This document shows positions 6,758-15,415 of a DNA stretch of 22,458 bases, piece after piece. Below the pieces are notes generated by a model, which was not told where the DNA came from, searched no databases, and saw only the letters and a list, made by a program, of their open reading frames with translations. How positions within the stretch are numbered: position 1 is the first letter of the stretch; every line of letters begins with the position of its first letter. The DNA is from Clostridia bacterium (GTDB lineage: Bacteria; Bacillota; Clostridia; Oscillospirales; CAG-272), in contig JAGCYR010000012.1 of the NCBI GenBank assembly GCA_017960705.1, forward strand, positions 1 to 22,458. Direction: 5' to 3'. Made by a program: the position numbers and the translations under genes.

Positions 6758-7317
6758 CCAAAGACCACCCCCGTTTCCCGTAAGGTAGGGTGGCGCTTAT
6801 CTTTCTCGCTCAAAACGATCTCGCCGACGTCGCGCCACTCGATCCCGATCTCGGGGTCGTTCCAGATGATCCCGCCCTCGTCCTCGGGGTGGTAGATCTC
6901 GTCGCATTTATAGCAGAAGGTCGCGTATTCGGACAAAACGAGGAACCCGTGCGCGAAACCCCGAGGGATCATAAACTGGTTCCCTCGCTCGGCGGAGAGC
7001 ACAACACCCACCCACTTCCCGAAGGTCGGGGAGTTTTCGCGCAGATCGACCGCGACGTCGAAGACCTCGCCCTCAATACACCGGACCAGCTTCGCCTGCG
7101 GATGCGTCTTCTGGAAATGGAGACCCCGCAAAACGCCCTTCTTCGAGCGCGACTGATTGTCCTGCACGAAACGGTAGTTCAGACCGACCGCCTGAAAATC
7201 CGACTCCCGGTAGGTCTCCGAGAAATAGCCGCGTTCGTCGCCGTATTTCTTGGGCTCGATGATCCACACGTCGGGGATCGCCGTTTCGCGGAACGTGAAA
7301 TTGCCAGCCGTTTTCAT
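6754..7317 (-). CDS. rfbC: dTDP-4-dehydrorhamnose 3,5-epimerase
   Basis: This is the third step of the rhamnose pathway: double epimerisation of dTDP-4-keto-6-deoxyglucose at C3 and C5. The 187-residue cupin protein carries the RmlC signature VLRGLHFQ with the catalytic His67. It also has GEVFDVAVDLR, PRGFAHGFLVLS and a tyrosine-bearing segment (CDEIYHPEDEGG). Length is normal. Start and stop overlap with rfbA and rfbD by 1 and 4 bases, showing tight coupling within the rfbA-C-D-B block. Confidence 0.95.
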   Translation of the reverse strand: MKTAGNFTFRETAIPDVWIIEPKKYGDERGYFSETYRESDFQAVGLNYRFVQDNQSRSKKGVLRGLHFQKTHPQAKLVRCIEGEVFDVAVDLRENSPTFGKWVGVVLSAERGNQFMIPRGFAHGFLVLSEYATFCYKCDEIYHPEDEGGIIWNDPEIGIEWRDVGEIVLSEKDKRHPTLRETGVVFG

Positions 7318-8204
7318 CAGTACTTGATCTTCCCTTCCGCGACGTTGAGCAGGTGTTTGCCGTACTCGTTCTTCTCCATCAGTTTGCCCTGCTCGATCAG
7401 AGTTTCACGCCCGATCCAGCCGTTCTTGTACGCGATCTCCTCGGGGCAGCAGACCTGGAGCCCCTGGTGCGTTTCGAGGATGCGGATGTAGTCCGACGCC
7501 TCGACGAGCGATTCGTGCGTGCCTGTATCCAGCCAGGAATAGCCCCTGCCGAGGGTGGTCACGTGGAGATTGTGAGCTTCAAGGTACAGGTTGTTCAGCG
7601 AGGTGATCTCGAGTTCTCCGCGGGCGGAGGGCTTGACCTGCTTCGCCTTATCCGAGACGCCCTTCGGGTAGAAATAGAGCCCCGTCACGCAGTAGTTGGA
7701 TTTGGGGTTCTTCGGCTTCTCCTCGATCGACAGGGCGTTCCCGTCCTTATCGAGTTCAACGATGCCGAACCGTTCGGGATCCTTGACGTAGTAGCCGAAA
7801 ATGGTCGCCGTATTCTCCTTTTCGGCGCGGCGGACCGAGTTGTTCAAGTGGTTGATCAGCCCCGCGCCGTAGAAGATGTTGTCGCCGAGGACCATCGCGC
7901 AGGCGTCGTCCCCGATGAACTCCTCCCCGAGCAGAAACGCCTGCGCCAGACCGTCGGGCGAGGGCTGCTCAACGTAGGAGAAGCGCACGCCGAAGCGCGA
8001 GCCGTCCCCGAGCAGCTGCTCCATACGGGGCAGGTCGGAGGGGGTGGAAATGATGAGGATGTCGCGGATCCCCGCCATCATCAATACCGACAGCGGATAG
8101 TAGATCATGGGTTTGTCGTAGATCGGGAGCAACTGCTTGCTCGTAACGAGCGTCAAGGGATAAAGCCGCGTCCCAGATCCGCCGGCAAGAATGATTCCTT
8201 TCAT
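7317..8204 (-). CDS. rfbA: Glucose-1-phosphate thymidylyltransferase
   Basis: This is the entry step of dTDP-L-rhamnose synthesis: it joins glucose-1-phosphate and dTTP. The 295-residue protein opens with the nucleotidyltransferase signature AGGSGTRLYPLT (7-18), followed by SKQLLPIYDKPM, diagnostic of RmlA. LGDNIFYG and VEQPSPDGLAQAF, also typical, follow. The start overlaps the stop of the upstream glycosyltransferase gene by 4 bases. RmlA enzymes are commonly feedback-inhibited by dTDP-rhamnose. That is family knowledge, not visible here. Confidence 0.95.
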   Translation of the reverse strand: MKGIILAGGSGTRLYPLTLVTSKQLLPIYDKPMIYYPLSVLMMAGIRDILIISTPSDLPRMEQLLGDGSRFGVRFSYVEQPSPDGLAQAFLLGEEFIGDDACAMVLGDNIFYGAGLINHLNNSVRRAEKENTATIFGYYVKDPERFGIVELDKDGNALSIEEKPKNPKSNYCVTGLYFYPKGVSDKAKQVKPSARGELEITSLNNLYLEAHNLHVTTLGRGYSWLDTGTHESLVEASDYIRILETHQGLQVCCPEEIAYKNGWIGRETLIEQGKLMEKNEYGKHLLNVAEGKIKY

Positions 8205-9355
8205 TTTGCGTCTCCTTTCCTGCTTTCATAGCAGCCGTTCAGGATCGTTTTGACCGCCTCTCCGTAATCGTAGGACTCGAAGAAACGTTTTGCGTTTTCG
8301 GAGTACTGTTCGTGGTTTTCCCCGATCTCCAGGATCGAACGTTTTACGCTCTCGCGGTCGGTCGTCCGGAGCGCGACGCCGTCCCCGTATTCGAGGAAAT
8401 GGCTTCGAAGGGCGGGCAGATCGTTCGAGAGCATCGGGACGCCGAACTGACTGTACTCCCAGATCTTGTTCGGCGCACAGTAGAGGGTGTTCAAGATGGA
8501 ATAGCTGTTTTTCACCGGAACGTAGGACAGAATACCGATATACGCCCGGGCGGTGATCTTCAGGTGATCGGGCGGGGCGACGAACGGGAGGCGGAAGAAC
8601 CGATCGCAGTTCCCGCGATAGGGCACCTCGCCATTGGTCATCGCGACGAAGACGTACTCTTCCGGCAACTCGGAGATCGCGTCGATAAAGGGATCAAGCG
8701 GTCGTTCGGCGCTAATGTTGCCCTGATAGAGCACGATCTTCTTGTCTTTCAGTTTCGTTGCAAAGAGTTCCGCGATCTCGGGGGAGAAATCGAGAGGAGA
8801 CTCCTTCGTTATGGCGACGCGGTTATAGGGTTTGTTCTGCAGAACGTAAGGCAGAGCCGGGAGATCCCACCACGCCTTCGTAATGTGCGCGCGGTTGTAC
8901 TCGCACTCGACGACCGCCTTCGCACGCAGATAGTATTTTTTCGGAAACGGGAACAGATGCTTCGACTCGACGAGATAGAGCTGTTCGGTCAGTTCGAGCA
9001 GGTGCAGGACGTAGCGCATCTTGGTCGCGTAATTGCCGAGATACTTCAGACTGCCGTTCGAGAGGATCCACATGACGGAGTCCTTATCGTATTCACTGCA
9101 AAGCAGTTTTTTGACCTTTCGACGGTACTTGAAAAAGCGCAGTGTTTTGGCGACCGCGCCGCCGCCCGTATTGCTCTGCCCGACGAAGAGAAAACGAACC
9201 CCGGCGTTCGAGCGGACGAACGACGAAAAGGCGTCCGCCCCGTCCGGATAGCCGATGAAAACCGTCTCGATTCCGGATTCGTTCAGACTGTTGACCAGAC
9301 TCATGGCAGGGGGACAGTGCAGAAGATCCCCCAGGTACAGTACGATCACTTTCAT
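8201..9355 (-). CDS. Glycosyltransferase, GT-B fold (GT4-like)
   Basis: The 384-residue cytoplasmic or membrane-associated protein looks like a GT-B enzyme. The first half starts MKVIVLYLGDLLHCPPAM. The second half holds a KKIVLYQGNISAERPLD segment, as seen at the start of the C-terminal Rossmann lobe. Near the end, PNKIWEYSQFGVPMLSNDLPALR is the kind of donor-binding stretch found in GT4 enzymes. Donor and acceptor cannot be read from sequence. Rhamnose or ManNAc are candidates, as rfbABCD and wecB are adjacent. Start choice is uncertain: ATG at 9355 or TTG at 9361, both with a weak ribosome site. It overlaps rfbA by 4 bases. Confidence 0.75.
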   Translation of the reverse strand: MKVIVLYLGDLLHCPPAMSLVNSLNESGIETVFIGYPDGADAFSSFVRSNAGVRFLFVGQSNTGGGAVAKTLRFFKYRRKVKKLLCSEYDKDSVMWILSNGSLKYLGNYATKMRYVLHLLELTEQLYLVESKHLFPFPKKYYLRAKAVVECEYNRAHITKAWWDLPALPYVLQNKPYNRVAITKESPLDFSPEIAELFATKLKDKKIVLYQGNISAERPLDPFIDAISELPEEYVFVAMTNGEVPYRGNCDRFFRLPFVAPPDHLKITARAYIGILSYVPVKNSYSILNTLYCAPNKIWEYSQFGVPMLSNDLPALRSHFLEYGDGVALRTTDRESVKRSILEIGENHEQYSENAKRFFESYDYGEAVKTILNGCYESRKGDAK

Positions 9356-9406
9356 TTCCAAATCTCGCTTTCTCTGCGGTCGGTCGCGGGAAACGACGAC
9401 GGCGGA

Positions 9407-10210
9407 TCACTTTTTGCGAAGCTTTTCGTAATAATAGATCGTGGATTTTTTGAGTTCCAGATTCTCGTCCACGTCGGAGATACTCACGCTGCCGTCCTCT
9501 TTGTGCAGGATCTCGATCTCCGAAGTAAAATAGATCGGGATCTTCAGCCCGCGCAGCGTATGCGCGAGCAGATTCTCTTCGGCAAAAAGGAACATTTTCT
9601 CGTCGTACGGAAAACCTATTTGATCCATCGCGCTTCGGCTGAAGACGAGAAAACTGCCGTGCGCGGCAAAAACGGCTTTCTTTTTTCGTTTCCGTTTCAA
9701 GTTGAACAGGATGCGCAGGATCTTGTTGATCCCGATCCCGGCGTAAAAGCGAAGACGCCCGCCTTTGGTGAAATATCGGTAAACCAGACGCTCGGACAGG
9801 GGATTCTTGATCACCCAGTACGGATTTTGCTCCTTCCCCGTCAGCGTCCGGATCCGCGGCGCGATCACGCAGGGTTCCCGATCGGCGGACGCAAAATCGA
9901 AACGATTATACAGAACCTTCGTATCCGGGTTGGCGATCACCAGGTAACGATAGTCGTATTTCGCTCTGAAATACTCGATCCCGACGTTGTTCCCGTGCCC
10001 GTACCCCTTGTTCTCGGTTGAAAGAAACAGGCAGCCGTTTGCTTCTGCGAAACGACGGATCGTCGTTTCGGATTCCTCATCGTAAAAGGAATTGACGATC
10101 AGGATCTCCTTGGAATACGCCTCGAAAGCGGCGCTCACCGACTGAAGGAAATCCGGGAGATCGTCAGCGTTGCGATAGGTCAATACCACGAATGCAAAAT
10201 CGATCTTCAT
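9407..10210 (-). CDS. Glycosyltransferase family 2 (rhamnosyltransferase-like)
   Basis: This 267-residue GT-A type enzyme begins KIDFAFVVLTYRNADDLPDFL. It has NKGYGHGNNVGIEY, which resembles the NxGfaxGnN motif of WbbL-type rhamnosyltransferases. It continues with ANPDT near the DxD position and FAEENLLAHTLRGLKIP, the ED-containing C-terminal motif. A basic KRKRKKK stretch may help membrane contact. I prefer the ATG at 10210 because GGAG lies 9 bases upstream. The ATG at 10225 has no ribosome site. Rhamnose as donor is inferred from similarity and from rfbABCD in the same operon. Confidence 0.8.
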   Translation of the reverse strand: MKIDFAFVVLTYRNADDLPDFLQSVSAAFEAYSKEILIVNSFYDEESETTIRRFAEANGCLFLSTENKGYGHGNNVGIEYFRAKYDYRYLVIANPDTKVLYNRFDFASADREPCVIAPRIRTLTGKEQNPYWVIKNPLSERLVYRYFTKGGRLRFYAGIGINKILRILFNLKRKRKKKAVFAAHGSFLVFSRSAMDQIGFPYDEKMFLFAEENLLAHTLRGLKIPIYFTSEIEILHKEDGSVSISDVDENLELKKSTIYYYEKLRKK

Positions 10211-10238
10211 TTCTTCGTTCTCCATAGAGGGCAGAAAG

Positions 10239-11273
10239 TCAGGCGCGACCGCAAACGGTCGAAAGCACGCGCTTTAAAATCGCGGCGACAGTTTCGACGC
10301 TGTGATCGCAAACGAAGCGTTCGACGCTCTCTTCCCCGCCCGACGCGCCGTTCGAAAGCAACGGCAGAAGGTCCTCGCCCCGTTCGACCCATTCGATCAA
10401 TCCGGGGTATTCTTCGGCGTAGTGCCGGAAGAGCTCGATCGGGTTCGCAACGATCTTCGCGCCGTAGCCGACCGCTTCCATCGCGACGCCGGATACACGG
10501 TAACGGTAGGTCTCGGGATAGAAGATCAGCGCCCGCTTCGCCGAACGCATCAGCGCGCCGAATTCGTCGTTTGAGAGGTAGCCCTTCTTTACCGTCAGGT
10601 ACCCGTCGTCGAATTCGACTGTTTTTGATTTGAAATAGACGCGCAGCCCCGCTTTTTCAAAGACGCGCTCGTTCTTCTCCTTCTCAACGAACGTCTCGAT
10701 GAAGGACTCGTCCCCCGCGTTGCCGAGCGAAACGCAGTCATACGTTTTCACATCCGTCGGAGAGCGGCGGTCGATCAGCGGATGCGGGATCACGAAAACG
10801 CGGTCGGAGGCGACGTTCCGTTCCGTGATCAGATGCTCTCGAATATAGTTTTCAAAGACGAAATGTCGGACGCAATCGCGGTATTTGGCAAACGCTGCCG
10901 CCGCCTTTCCGTCCTCGGACAGAAGATCGACGGTATTGTGATGCACCAGAGCAATCTCGGTCCCTTCCCTTTTGATCAGTTTCAAAATCGACGACATCCG
11001 CTTCACATAGAAGGTGGAGAGGACGACGAGGTCAATCTTTTCACGCCGGAGCGTACGCCTCACCTCGCAAATCTTCCGGAGCAGATCGACGTAGGGATTC
11101 TTCGCAGCTTTGACGATGATCGGCGTTACGCTGCCGCCGAATTCGTGATCGTACCAATCGGGCGGCGTCAGAAGATACACGCGCCCGTTTTTTGAAAGGC
11201 TGTCGACGTAGAGGGTGTCAAAAAACTTGTGTCCCTGCACGTCATTGCGCAGATTGACGAACAGAACGTTCAT
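10239..11273 (-). CDS. Putative glycosyltransferase (GT-B like)
   Basis: This 344-residue protein starts MNVLFVNLRNDVQGHKFFDT. Its middle (EIALVHHNTVDLL and FVIPHPLIDRR) reads like the linker between two Rossmann lobes, as in GT-B transferases. The C-terminal lobe has YRYRVSGVAMEAVGYGAKIVANP, a degenerate version of the donor-binding glutamate region of GT4 enzymes. Motif support is weaker than for the neighbouring transferases. The ATG at 11273 has AAGGAGA about 7 bases upstream, lying within the end of the flippase gene (gap 4 bases). Location between Wzx and a GT2 gene supports a role in repeat-unit assembly. Confidence 0.62.
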   Translation of the reverse strand: MNVLFVNLRNDVQGHKFFDTLYVDSLSKNGRVYLLTPPDWYDHEFGGSVTPIIVKAAKNPYVDLLRKICEVRRTLRREKIDLVVLSTFYVKRMSSILKLIKREGTEIALVHHNTVDLLSEDGKAAAAFAKYRDCVRHFVFENYIREHLITERNVASDRVFVIPHPLIDRRSPTDVKTYDCVSLGNAGDESFIETFVEKEKNERVFEKAGLRVYFKSKTVEFDDGYLTVKKGYLSNDEFGALMRSAKRALIFYPETYRYRVSGVAMEAVGYGAKIVANPIELFRHYAEEYPGLIEWVERGEDLLPLLSNGASGGEESVERFVCDHSVETVAAILKRVLSTVCGRA

Positions 11274-11277
11274 ACGG

Positions 11278-12783
11278 TCATTCTCCTTTTTTGAACAGGG
11301 GACGGAAAATGCGCCCCACGTACGGGCGGTAGAAGATCGCGTTCAGAAGAAGCACGACCGCAAGCGACACGCCCCCGGTCGCGAGCGCGGCATAGAACCA
11401 TTTGAGAAAACTCTCTGCGGGATGAAGCAGGGAGATGAAATACACCCCGGCGGCGACCGTCGCGGTGCACTCCAGAAGATCGATCAGAAGGTTCTTCAAG
11501 AACGGGAAATACTCCCGACGGATGACGTTCCGCTTCAGATAGAAAACGAAATACGCCGTCCGATAGACGATGGCGACAAGCGTACCGATCGCGACGCCGA
11601 CCAGCCCGAAGGCAAAGACCAGCGCGATCGAGATCACGACGTTTGACGCCGCTTCGATGATCGCGCTCATCTGCGTCTGACGGAAATGTCCGGCTCCGCA
11701 GACGATCGCGTTATAGGGGATCCGGATGCAGTAAACGAACAGACCGCAGACCATCAGGATCGCAAATACCGGTTGGATATAATCGGCGTCGTTGATATTC
11801 CGCGTGTAGTTGGCAATAAACCCGAGGATCAGGACGCCGGTCAAGGAACAGAGCAAAGTCGAGAGCGCGTGGATCGCCCACTCGAAAAAGTCGAAATGCT
11901 GCCGCAACCCCTCAAGATCCCCCCGGGCGTAACGGTCGCCGAAATAGGACGTGAAGCTGCTGGAGAGGGACGAAACGAGACTCTTGATGCCGTTGATGAC
12001 GATGCAGGTGACGCTGTAGATCGAAACGACGACCAGATCGGCAAAGAGGGTCAGCACCACGACGTCGGCGTTGTTCATGATCACGGTCGCAACGTGCTGA
12101 GCGACGCCGTTCCACTTTTGCTCGAGACGGTAGGTCTCGCCCTTCGCTGGCTTGATCAGGGGATAGTTCTTCCAGACGTATATGATCAAAACGAGCGGCT
12201 GGGCAAGGAATACGAGCGAGGAAAACAGTTTGACAAGCGTGATGGATGCGCCGACCCGGATCAGGATCAGCGAGACGGCGACGTTCAATATCGAGAGAAC
12301 GATCTGCAGCCCCGCGGTCAGGTAGAATTTCTGGTCCGCGTTCAGGAGCAGGCTGTAGGGCGCCGTGAAAAAGTACTGTGCGAAGAAGCTGAGCGCGATG
12401 CAGAGGACCAGGGTCGAGACGAAATAGAACGAAAAGTCGGCGGAAGCGGTCCCCCGGATGATGAAGATCACGGCGACGACGTAGCCCGCGAGAACGTAGC
12501 CGATCCTGCGAAAGAACTTTTTGGAATCGAAAAAGATCAGTCCGACGGTCCTGTTATCTTCGGTTGCCAACGGTTTGAAGTACGCCGCCTGAATGACCGC
12601 GCCGACGCCGAGATCAAGCAGTCCGATGATGCCGAGGAACTGGGTGATCGACATCACGAGCCCGTTGACCTCGGAGCCGTATGCGGAAAGGATCGCCCGC
12701 GGGAGGATAAACCCGCAGACGATGTTTACCGCCTGCGCAAGCACAGACAGGACTGAATTGATCTGCAATCTGTTGGTTTTCAT
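11278..12783 (-). CDS. wzx: Wzx-like oligosaccharide flippase (MOP superfamily)
   Basis: This 501-residue polytopic membrane protein has about 14 hydrophobic segments and the N-terminal pattern of polysaccharide transporters (RLQINSVLSVLAQAVNIVCG, then RAILSAYGSEVNGLVMS). It should flip lipid-linked repeat units across the cytoplasmic membrane. The ATG at 12783 has AAGGTGA 8 bases upstream. An ORF extension to 12891 is rejected, since its first 36 residues are very basic and would overlap the polymerase gene. It lies 34 bases downstream of the Wzy-like gene. The symbol reflects role and context rather than close sequence identity to a named Wzx. Confidence 0.85.
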   Translation of the reverse strand: MKTNRLQINSVLSVLAQAVNIVCGFILPRAILSAYGSEVNGLVMSITQFLGIIGLLDLGVGAVIQAAYFKPLATEDNRTVGLIFFDSKKFFRRIGYVLAGYVVAVIFIIRGTASADFSFYFVSTLVLCIALSFFAQYFFTAPYSLLLNADQKFYLTAGLQIVLSILNVAVSLILIRVGASITLVKLFSSLVFLAQPLVLIIYVWKNYPLIKPAKGETYRLEQKWNGVAQHVATVIMNNADVVVLTLFADLVVVSIYSVTCIVINGIKSLVSSLSSSFTSYFGDRYARGDLEGLRQHFDFFEWAIHALSTLLCSLTGVLILGFIANYTRNINDADYIQPVFAILMVCGLFVYCIRIPYNAIVCGAGHFRQTQMSAIIEAASNVVISIALVFAFGLVGVAIGTLVAIVYRTAYFVFYLKRNVIRREYFPFLKNLLIDLLECTATVAAGVYFISLLHPAESFLKWFYAALATGGVSLAVVLLLNAIFYRPYVGRIFRPLFKKGE

Positions 12784-12817
12784 CGGTCGGTCACCTTCCC
12801 TGCTTTCCCTCGCGGCG

Positions 12818-14380
12818 TCACAGAGCGTCGCCCGACGCTTCGGGAACGGAGATCGGCGCGACGGCGGTCTTTTCAGCCGCAACCTCGGCATATAGCAGGC
12901 AGCAGAGTCCGATGAACATGGCGGAATAGGTCGTTGTAAAGAAGAAAATGAACCACATAAATCCGATCAGGCACGGGAAACTGTCCTTGAAGCGGCGGAT
13001 AAAGAACCACGCCTCGTACAGAATGAACGAGATGCCGAACAGACCGAACATGTTGGTCAGACAGTTCACCGTCTCGTGCATCAGACCGAACACCTGATAC
13101 TTCAATTCCAGATCGGTGAAAACGTTGACGGAATGGATGCTCCAGTCGGTCTCCCCCCAATGCTTGGTGACCGTCGCGGCAAACCCCTTTCCGAAGAGTG
13201 CGAAATAGGGTTTCTTCACGTATTCGATGACGACGTTTACAAGCTCGTCGATCCGGACCTTCGGGGACGTCGGCAGAGAGGAATACCAGTGCGGGTCGAA
13301 AATATTGAGCACCCCGAAAACCTGGTGCATCTTGGTCTCAGAAAGCCCCAGATCGAAATCGACGTTCAAGAATAGGACGACGCCCCCGACCGCGCCGAGC
13401 GCGACCGCGAGGGCGGCGATCTTCAAAACGCGTTTCTTCGAGAAGAACATTTTGAACAAAAGAACGAGCAGCGTGCAGAATACGTAGATCCACCACTTCC
13501 CGGCGAGTTCGGACGACTTGAAAAGCATCGCAAATGTGGACGCGACGCCGAGGACGAGAGCCGAGATCTTCACGCTCTTCGGCTTGTTTCCGTACAAGGG
13601 ATAAACGATCAGGAACACGCCGAAGATCGCCGCCTGCGAGAGCAGAAGGGTCGTGTTCTCCATATAGTCGGCGCTCCAACCGAACAAAACCGAAAGGATC
13701 GTCGCCCCCGCAATGGCAAACAAGAAAACCAACAGATAGTTTTCAAACTCCCGCATCAGTTTCGGAGACGTCAAAAAACACAGGGACAGACCGACGGCAA
13801 GCATCATCAGATTGAAATAGAGAAGAATGTGCCGTTCGGTGAGGAAATACCACAGGTCGTACAGGTCTCTCAAGCCGTTGTCGTTGCACCAGCGGGAAAC
13901 GTATGCGAAAAAGATCCCCAGGATGAAGATCAAAAACGTAAACCGAAGCGTAGCTCTTAATGTTTTATGCTCCGAAAGTTCTTTGAGATAGAAGGACACG
14001 CCCCGCAGACCGAACACGATCAGGAGCGGCAGGACCAGCAGTACGGGAACGTGCGTGCTCTGAACGAAAGGCAACTGGACGAAAGTATAGAGCGAAACGG
14101 TGTTGTCGTTATAGATGAAAGTCGGGTGACTGAGCGCGGTCCCGGCGAACACGATGAAAAGCATATAGTAGAGGACCACGTCGCGCCGGATCAGAGGAAC
14201 GATCAGGAGGACGAGCACTTCCGCCAAAGCGATCGTGACGGCGAGCGCGGGGGCGTATTTTCCGAGCGCACACAAAAGCGCCAGGATCATGATCGAAAAG
14301 CCGCACAAAACGTAGCGAAACCAGTCGGTTTTGCTCCATTTTTTAAGTTGAATCCAAAAGGTGGTCTTTTCTTCGTCCAT
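12818..14380 (-). CDS. wzy: Wzy-like O-antigen/capsule polymerase
   Basis: The 520-residue membrane protein has roughly 12 hydrophobic helices and a large extracytoplasmic loop at about residues 340-420. That loop contains YSSLPTSPKVRIDELVNVVIEY and FGKGFAATVTKHWGE. This layout, many helices with one large loop near the C-terminus, fits Wzy/O-antigen ligase family proteins. These are too divergent for motif-based proof. The neighbours (Wzx directly downstream, glycosyltransferases either side) support polymerase. A ligase role is the alternative. The ATG at 14380 has a GGGGGAG ribosome site. Confidence 0.72.
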   Translation of the reverse strand: MDEEKTTFWIQLKKWSKTDWFRYVLCGFSIMILALLCALGKYAPALAVTIALAEVLVLLIVPLIRRDVVLYYMLFIVFAGTALSHPTFIYNDNTVSLYTFVQLPFVQSTHVPVLLVLPLLIVFGLRGVSFYLKELSEHKTLRATLRFTFLIFILGIFFAYVSRWCNDNGLRDLYDLWYFLTERHILLYFNLMMLAVGLSLCFLTSPKLMREFENYLLVFLFAIAGATILSVLFGWSADYMENTTLLLSQAAIFGVFLIVYPLYGNKPKSVKISALVLGVASTFAMLFKSSELAGKWWIYVFCTLLVLLFKMFFSKKRVLKIAALAVALGAVGGVVLFLNVDFDLGLSETKMHQVFGVLNIFDPHWYSSLPTSPKVRIDELVNVVIEYVKKPYFALFGKGFAATVTKHWGETDWSIHSVNVFTDLELKYQVFGLMHETVNCLTNMFGLFGISFILYEAWFFIRRFKDSFPCLIGFMWFIFFFTTTYSAMFIGLCCLLYAEVAAEKTAVAPISVPEASGDAL

Positions 14381-14417
14381 ACCGCTCCCCCCTTTTTGTT
14401 TTCGTTTCCGCAGGGCG

Positions 14418-15230
14418 TCAGGCGTGCGTCCCGGTTTTCTCGTATTTTTTCTTTTTCAGCAGTCCGAACCACATATTCCGGCAGGCGAAGAAGAAGGCAA
14501 CGACGGCGCTTCTTTCGTCGCAAACGCGGAACAGATCGTAGTGGCTGAGGAGTATTCTTCTCAGTTTATCGGGGCTGATGATGACTTCCCTGACGCGAGA
14601 TCGGGCAAGGTACGCTTTCAGAAGACGAGCGACCGTCCCCTTGCGCCGGTAGAGCTGCAGACGGATGGCGTAGTCGTTATTCTTCTTGATATCCTTGATC
14701 TGGATCAGCCCGAAAACCTTCGCCGAATACATCATGGTCAGCTGTCCGATATAGTCGTAGCGGTACATTTTTTTTCGGTTAACCGCGTCGGGTCCCGAAA
14801 CGCGAACGTTCAGAGGTTCCCCCGCCTCGCTGATCTTCTCGTACTCGGTATAGGAAAGAGGACAATCGTTTTCCTGCATGAACGCGATCTGCTTCTCGAG
14901 TTTATCTGGCGTCCAGAGGTCGTCCGAATCCAAAAAAGCGATCCACTCTCCGCGCGCTTCTTGCAGGGCGCGGTTGCGCGTCAGCGCGGCGCCGAGGTTG
15001 TGTTCGTTCTTGAAATACCGGATCCGCTCGTCGGAAAAAGACGCGACGACGGCGTCGGTAAAGTCAATCGAACAGTCGTCGACGATGATCAGTTCCCAGT
15101 TTGAATAGGTCTGCGCCTGAACCGCCCTGATCGACTCTCCGATGAAGGGAGCGGTGTTCCAGGAAGGCATAATGACCGAGACAAGTCCGTCTATCATTTG
15201 TTGTTTCACTTTCTTTTTCTTTTTGCCCAT
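14418..15230 (-). CDS. Glycosyltransferase family 2
   Basis: The 270-residue GT-A enzyme has the classic order VSVIMPSWNTAPFIGESI, ELIIVDDCSIDFT, LGAALTRNRAL, and FLDSDDLWTPDKLEKQ with the metal-binding DSDD. It probably adds an early sugar of the lipid-linked repeat unit, and donor identity is not visible. The N-terminus is uncertain. The ATG at 15230 adds a lysine-rich MGKKKKKVKQQ leader without a good ribosome site. The ATG at 15197 (MIDGLVS) has GAAAGTGA about 7 bases upstream and would give 259 residues. It is preceded by a 185-base non-coding gap, unlike the rest of the operon. Confidence 0.88.
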   Translation of the reverse strand: MGKKKKKVKQQMIDGLVSVIMPSWNTAPFIGESIRAVQAQTYSNWELIIVDDCSIDFTDAVVASFSDERIRYFKNEHNLGAALTRNRALQEARGEWIAFLDSDDLWTPDKLEKQIAFMQENDCPLSYTEYEKISEAGEPLNVRVSGPDAVNRKKMYRYDYIGQLTMMYSAKVFGLIQIKDIKKNNDYAIRLQLYRRKGTVARLLKAYLARSRVREVIISPDKLRRILLSHYDLFRVCDERSAVVAFFFACRNMWFGLLKKKKYEKTGTHA

Positions 15231-15415
15231 TTTTTGCGGAAGGCGGCAAGAACGTTAACGCTCCGCCTGCGTCCTAAGTTTCGCCGTCATCTCGGTGACG
15301 TACGCCCAACGTATTTCGGCGCTTCGGGATGCTGACCGTCTTGAGCGGAACAAGCTGTCAAAACAGGATCACACCTTGTGCGTACGCATCGTTTTGAGGG
15401 AATCGCTCCGGCGCT
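15231..15415 (-). other. Non-coding, hairpin-rich gap inside the polysaccharide operon
   Basis: This is the only sizeable gap in the operon. I found no credible ORF on the minus strand: an ATGA-coupled frame stops after 16 codons and the other frames I read are interrupted. Several inverted repeats are present. On the minus strand these are TCAAAAC (15397-15391) with GTTTTGA (15364-15358), enclosing CACA/TGTG; GTCA/TGAC around CCGAGA; and AGGCGG/CCGCCT just before the GT2 gene. It could be a structured RNA element, a degenerate repeat or a gene remnant. No transcript signal can be proven. Confidence 0.35.

Noticed and set aside
15333..15361. Internal promoter with a perfect TTGACA (15361-15356, minus strand) before the GT2 gene
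   Set aside because: At 16-18 bases downstream there is only CGGTCA-like sequence, with nothing close to TATAAT.
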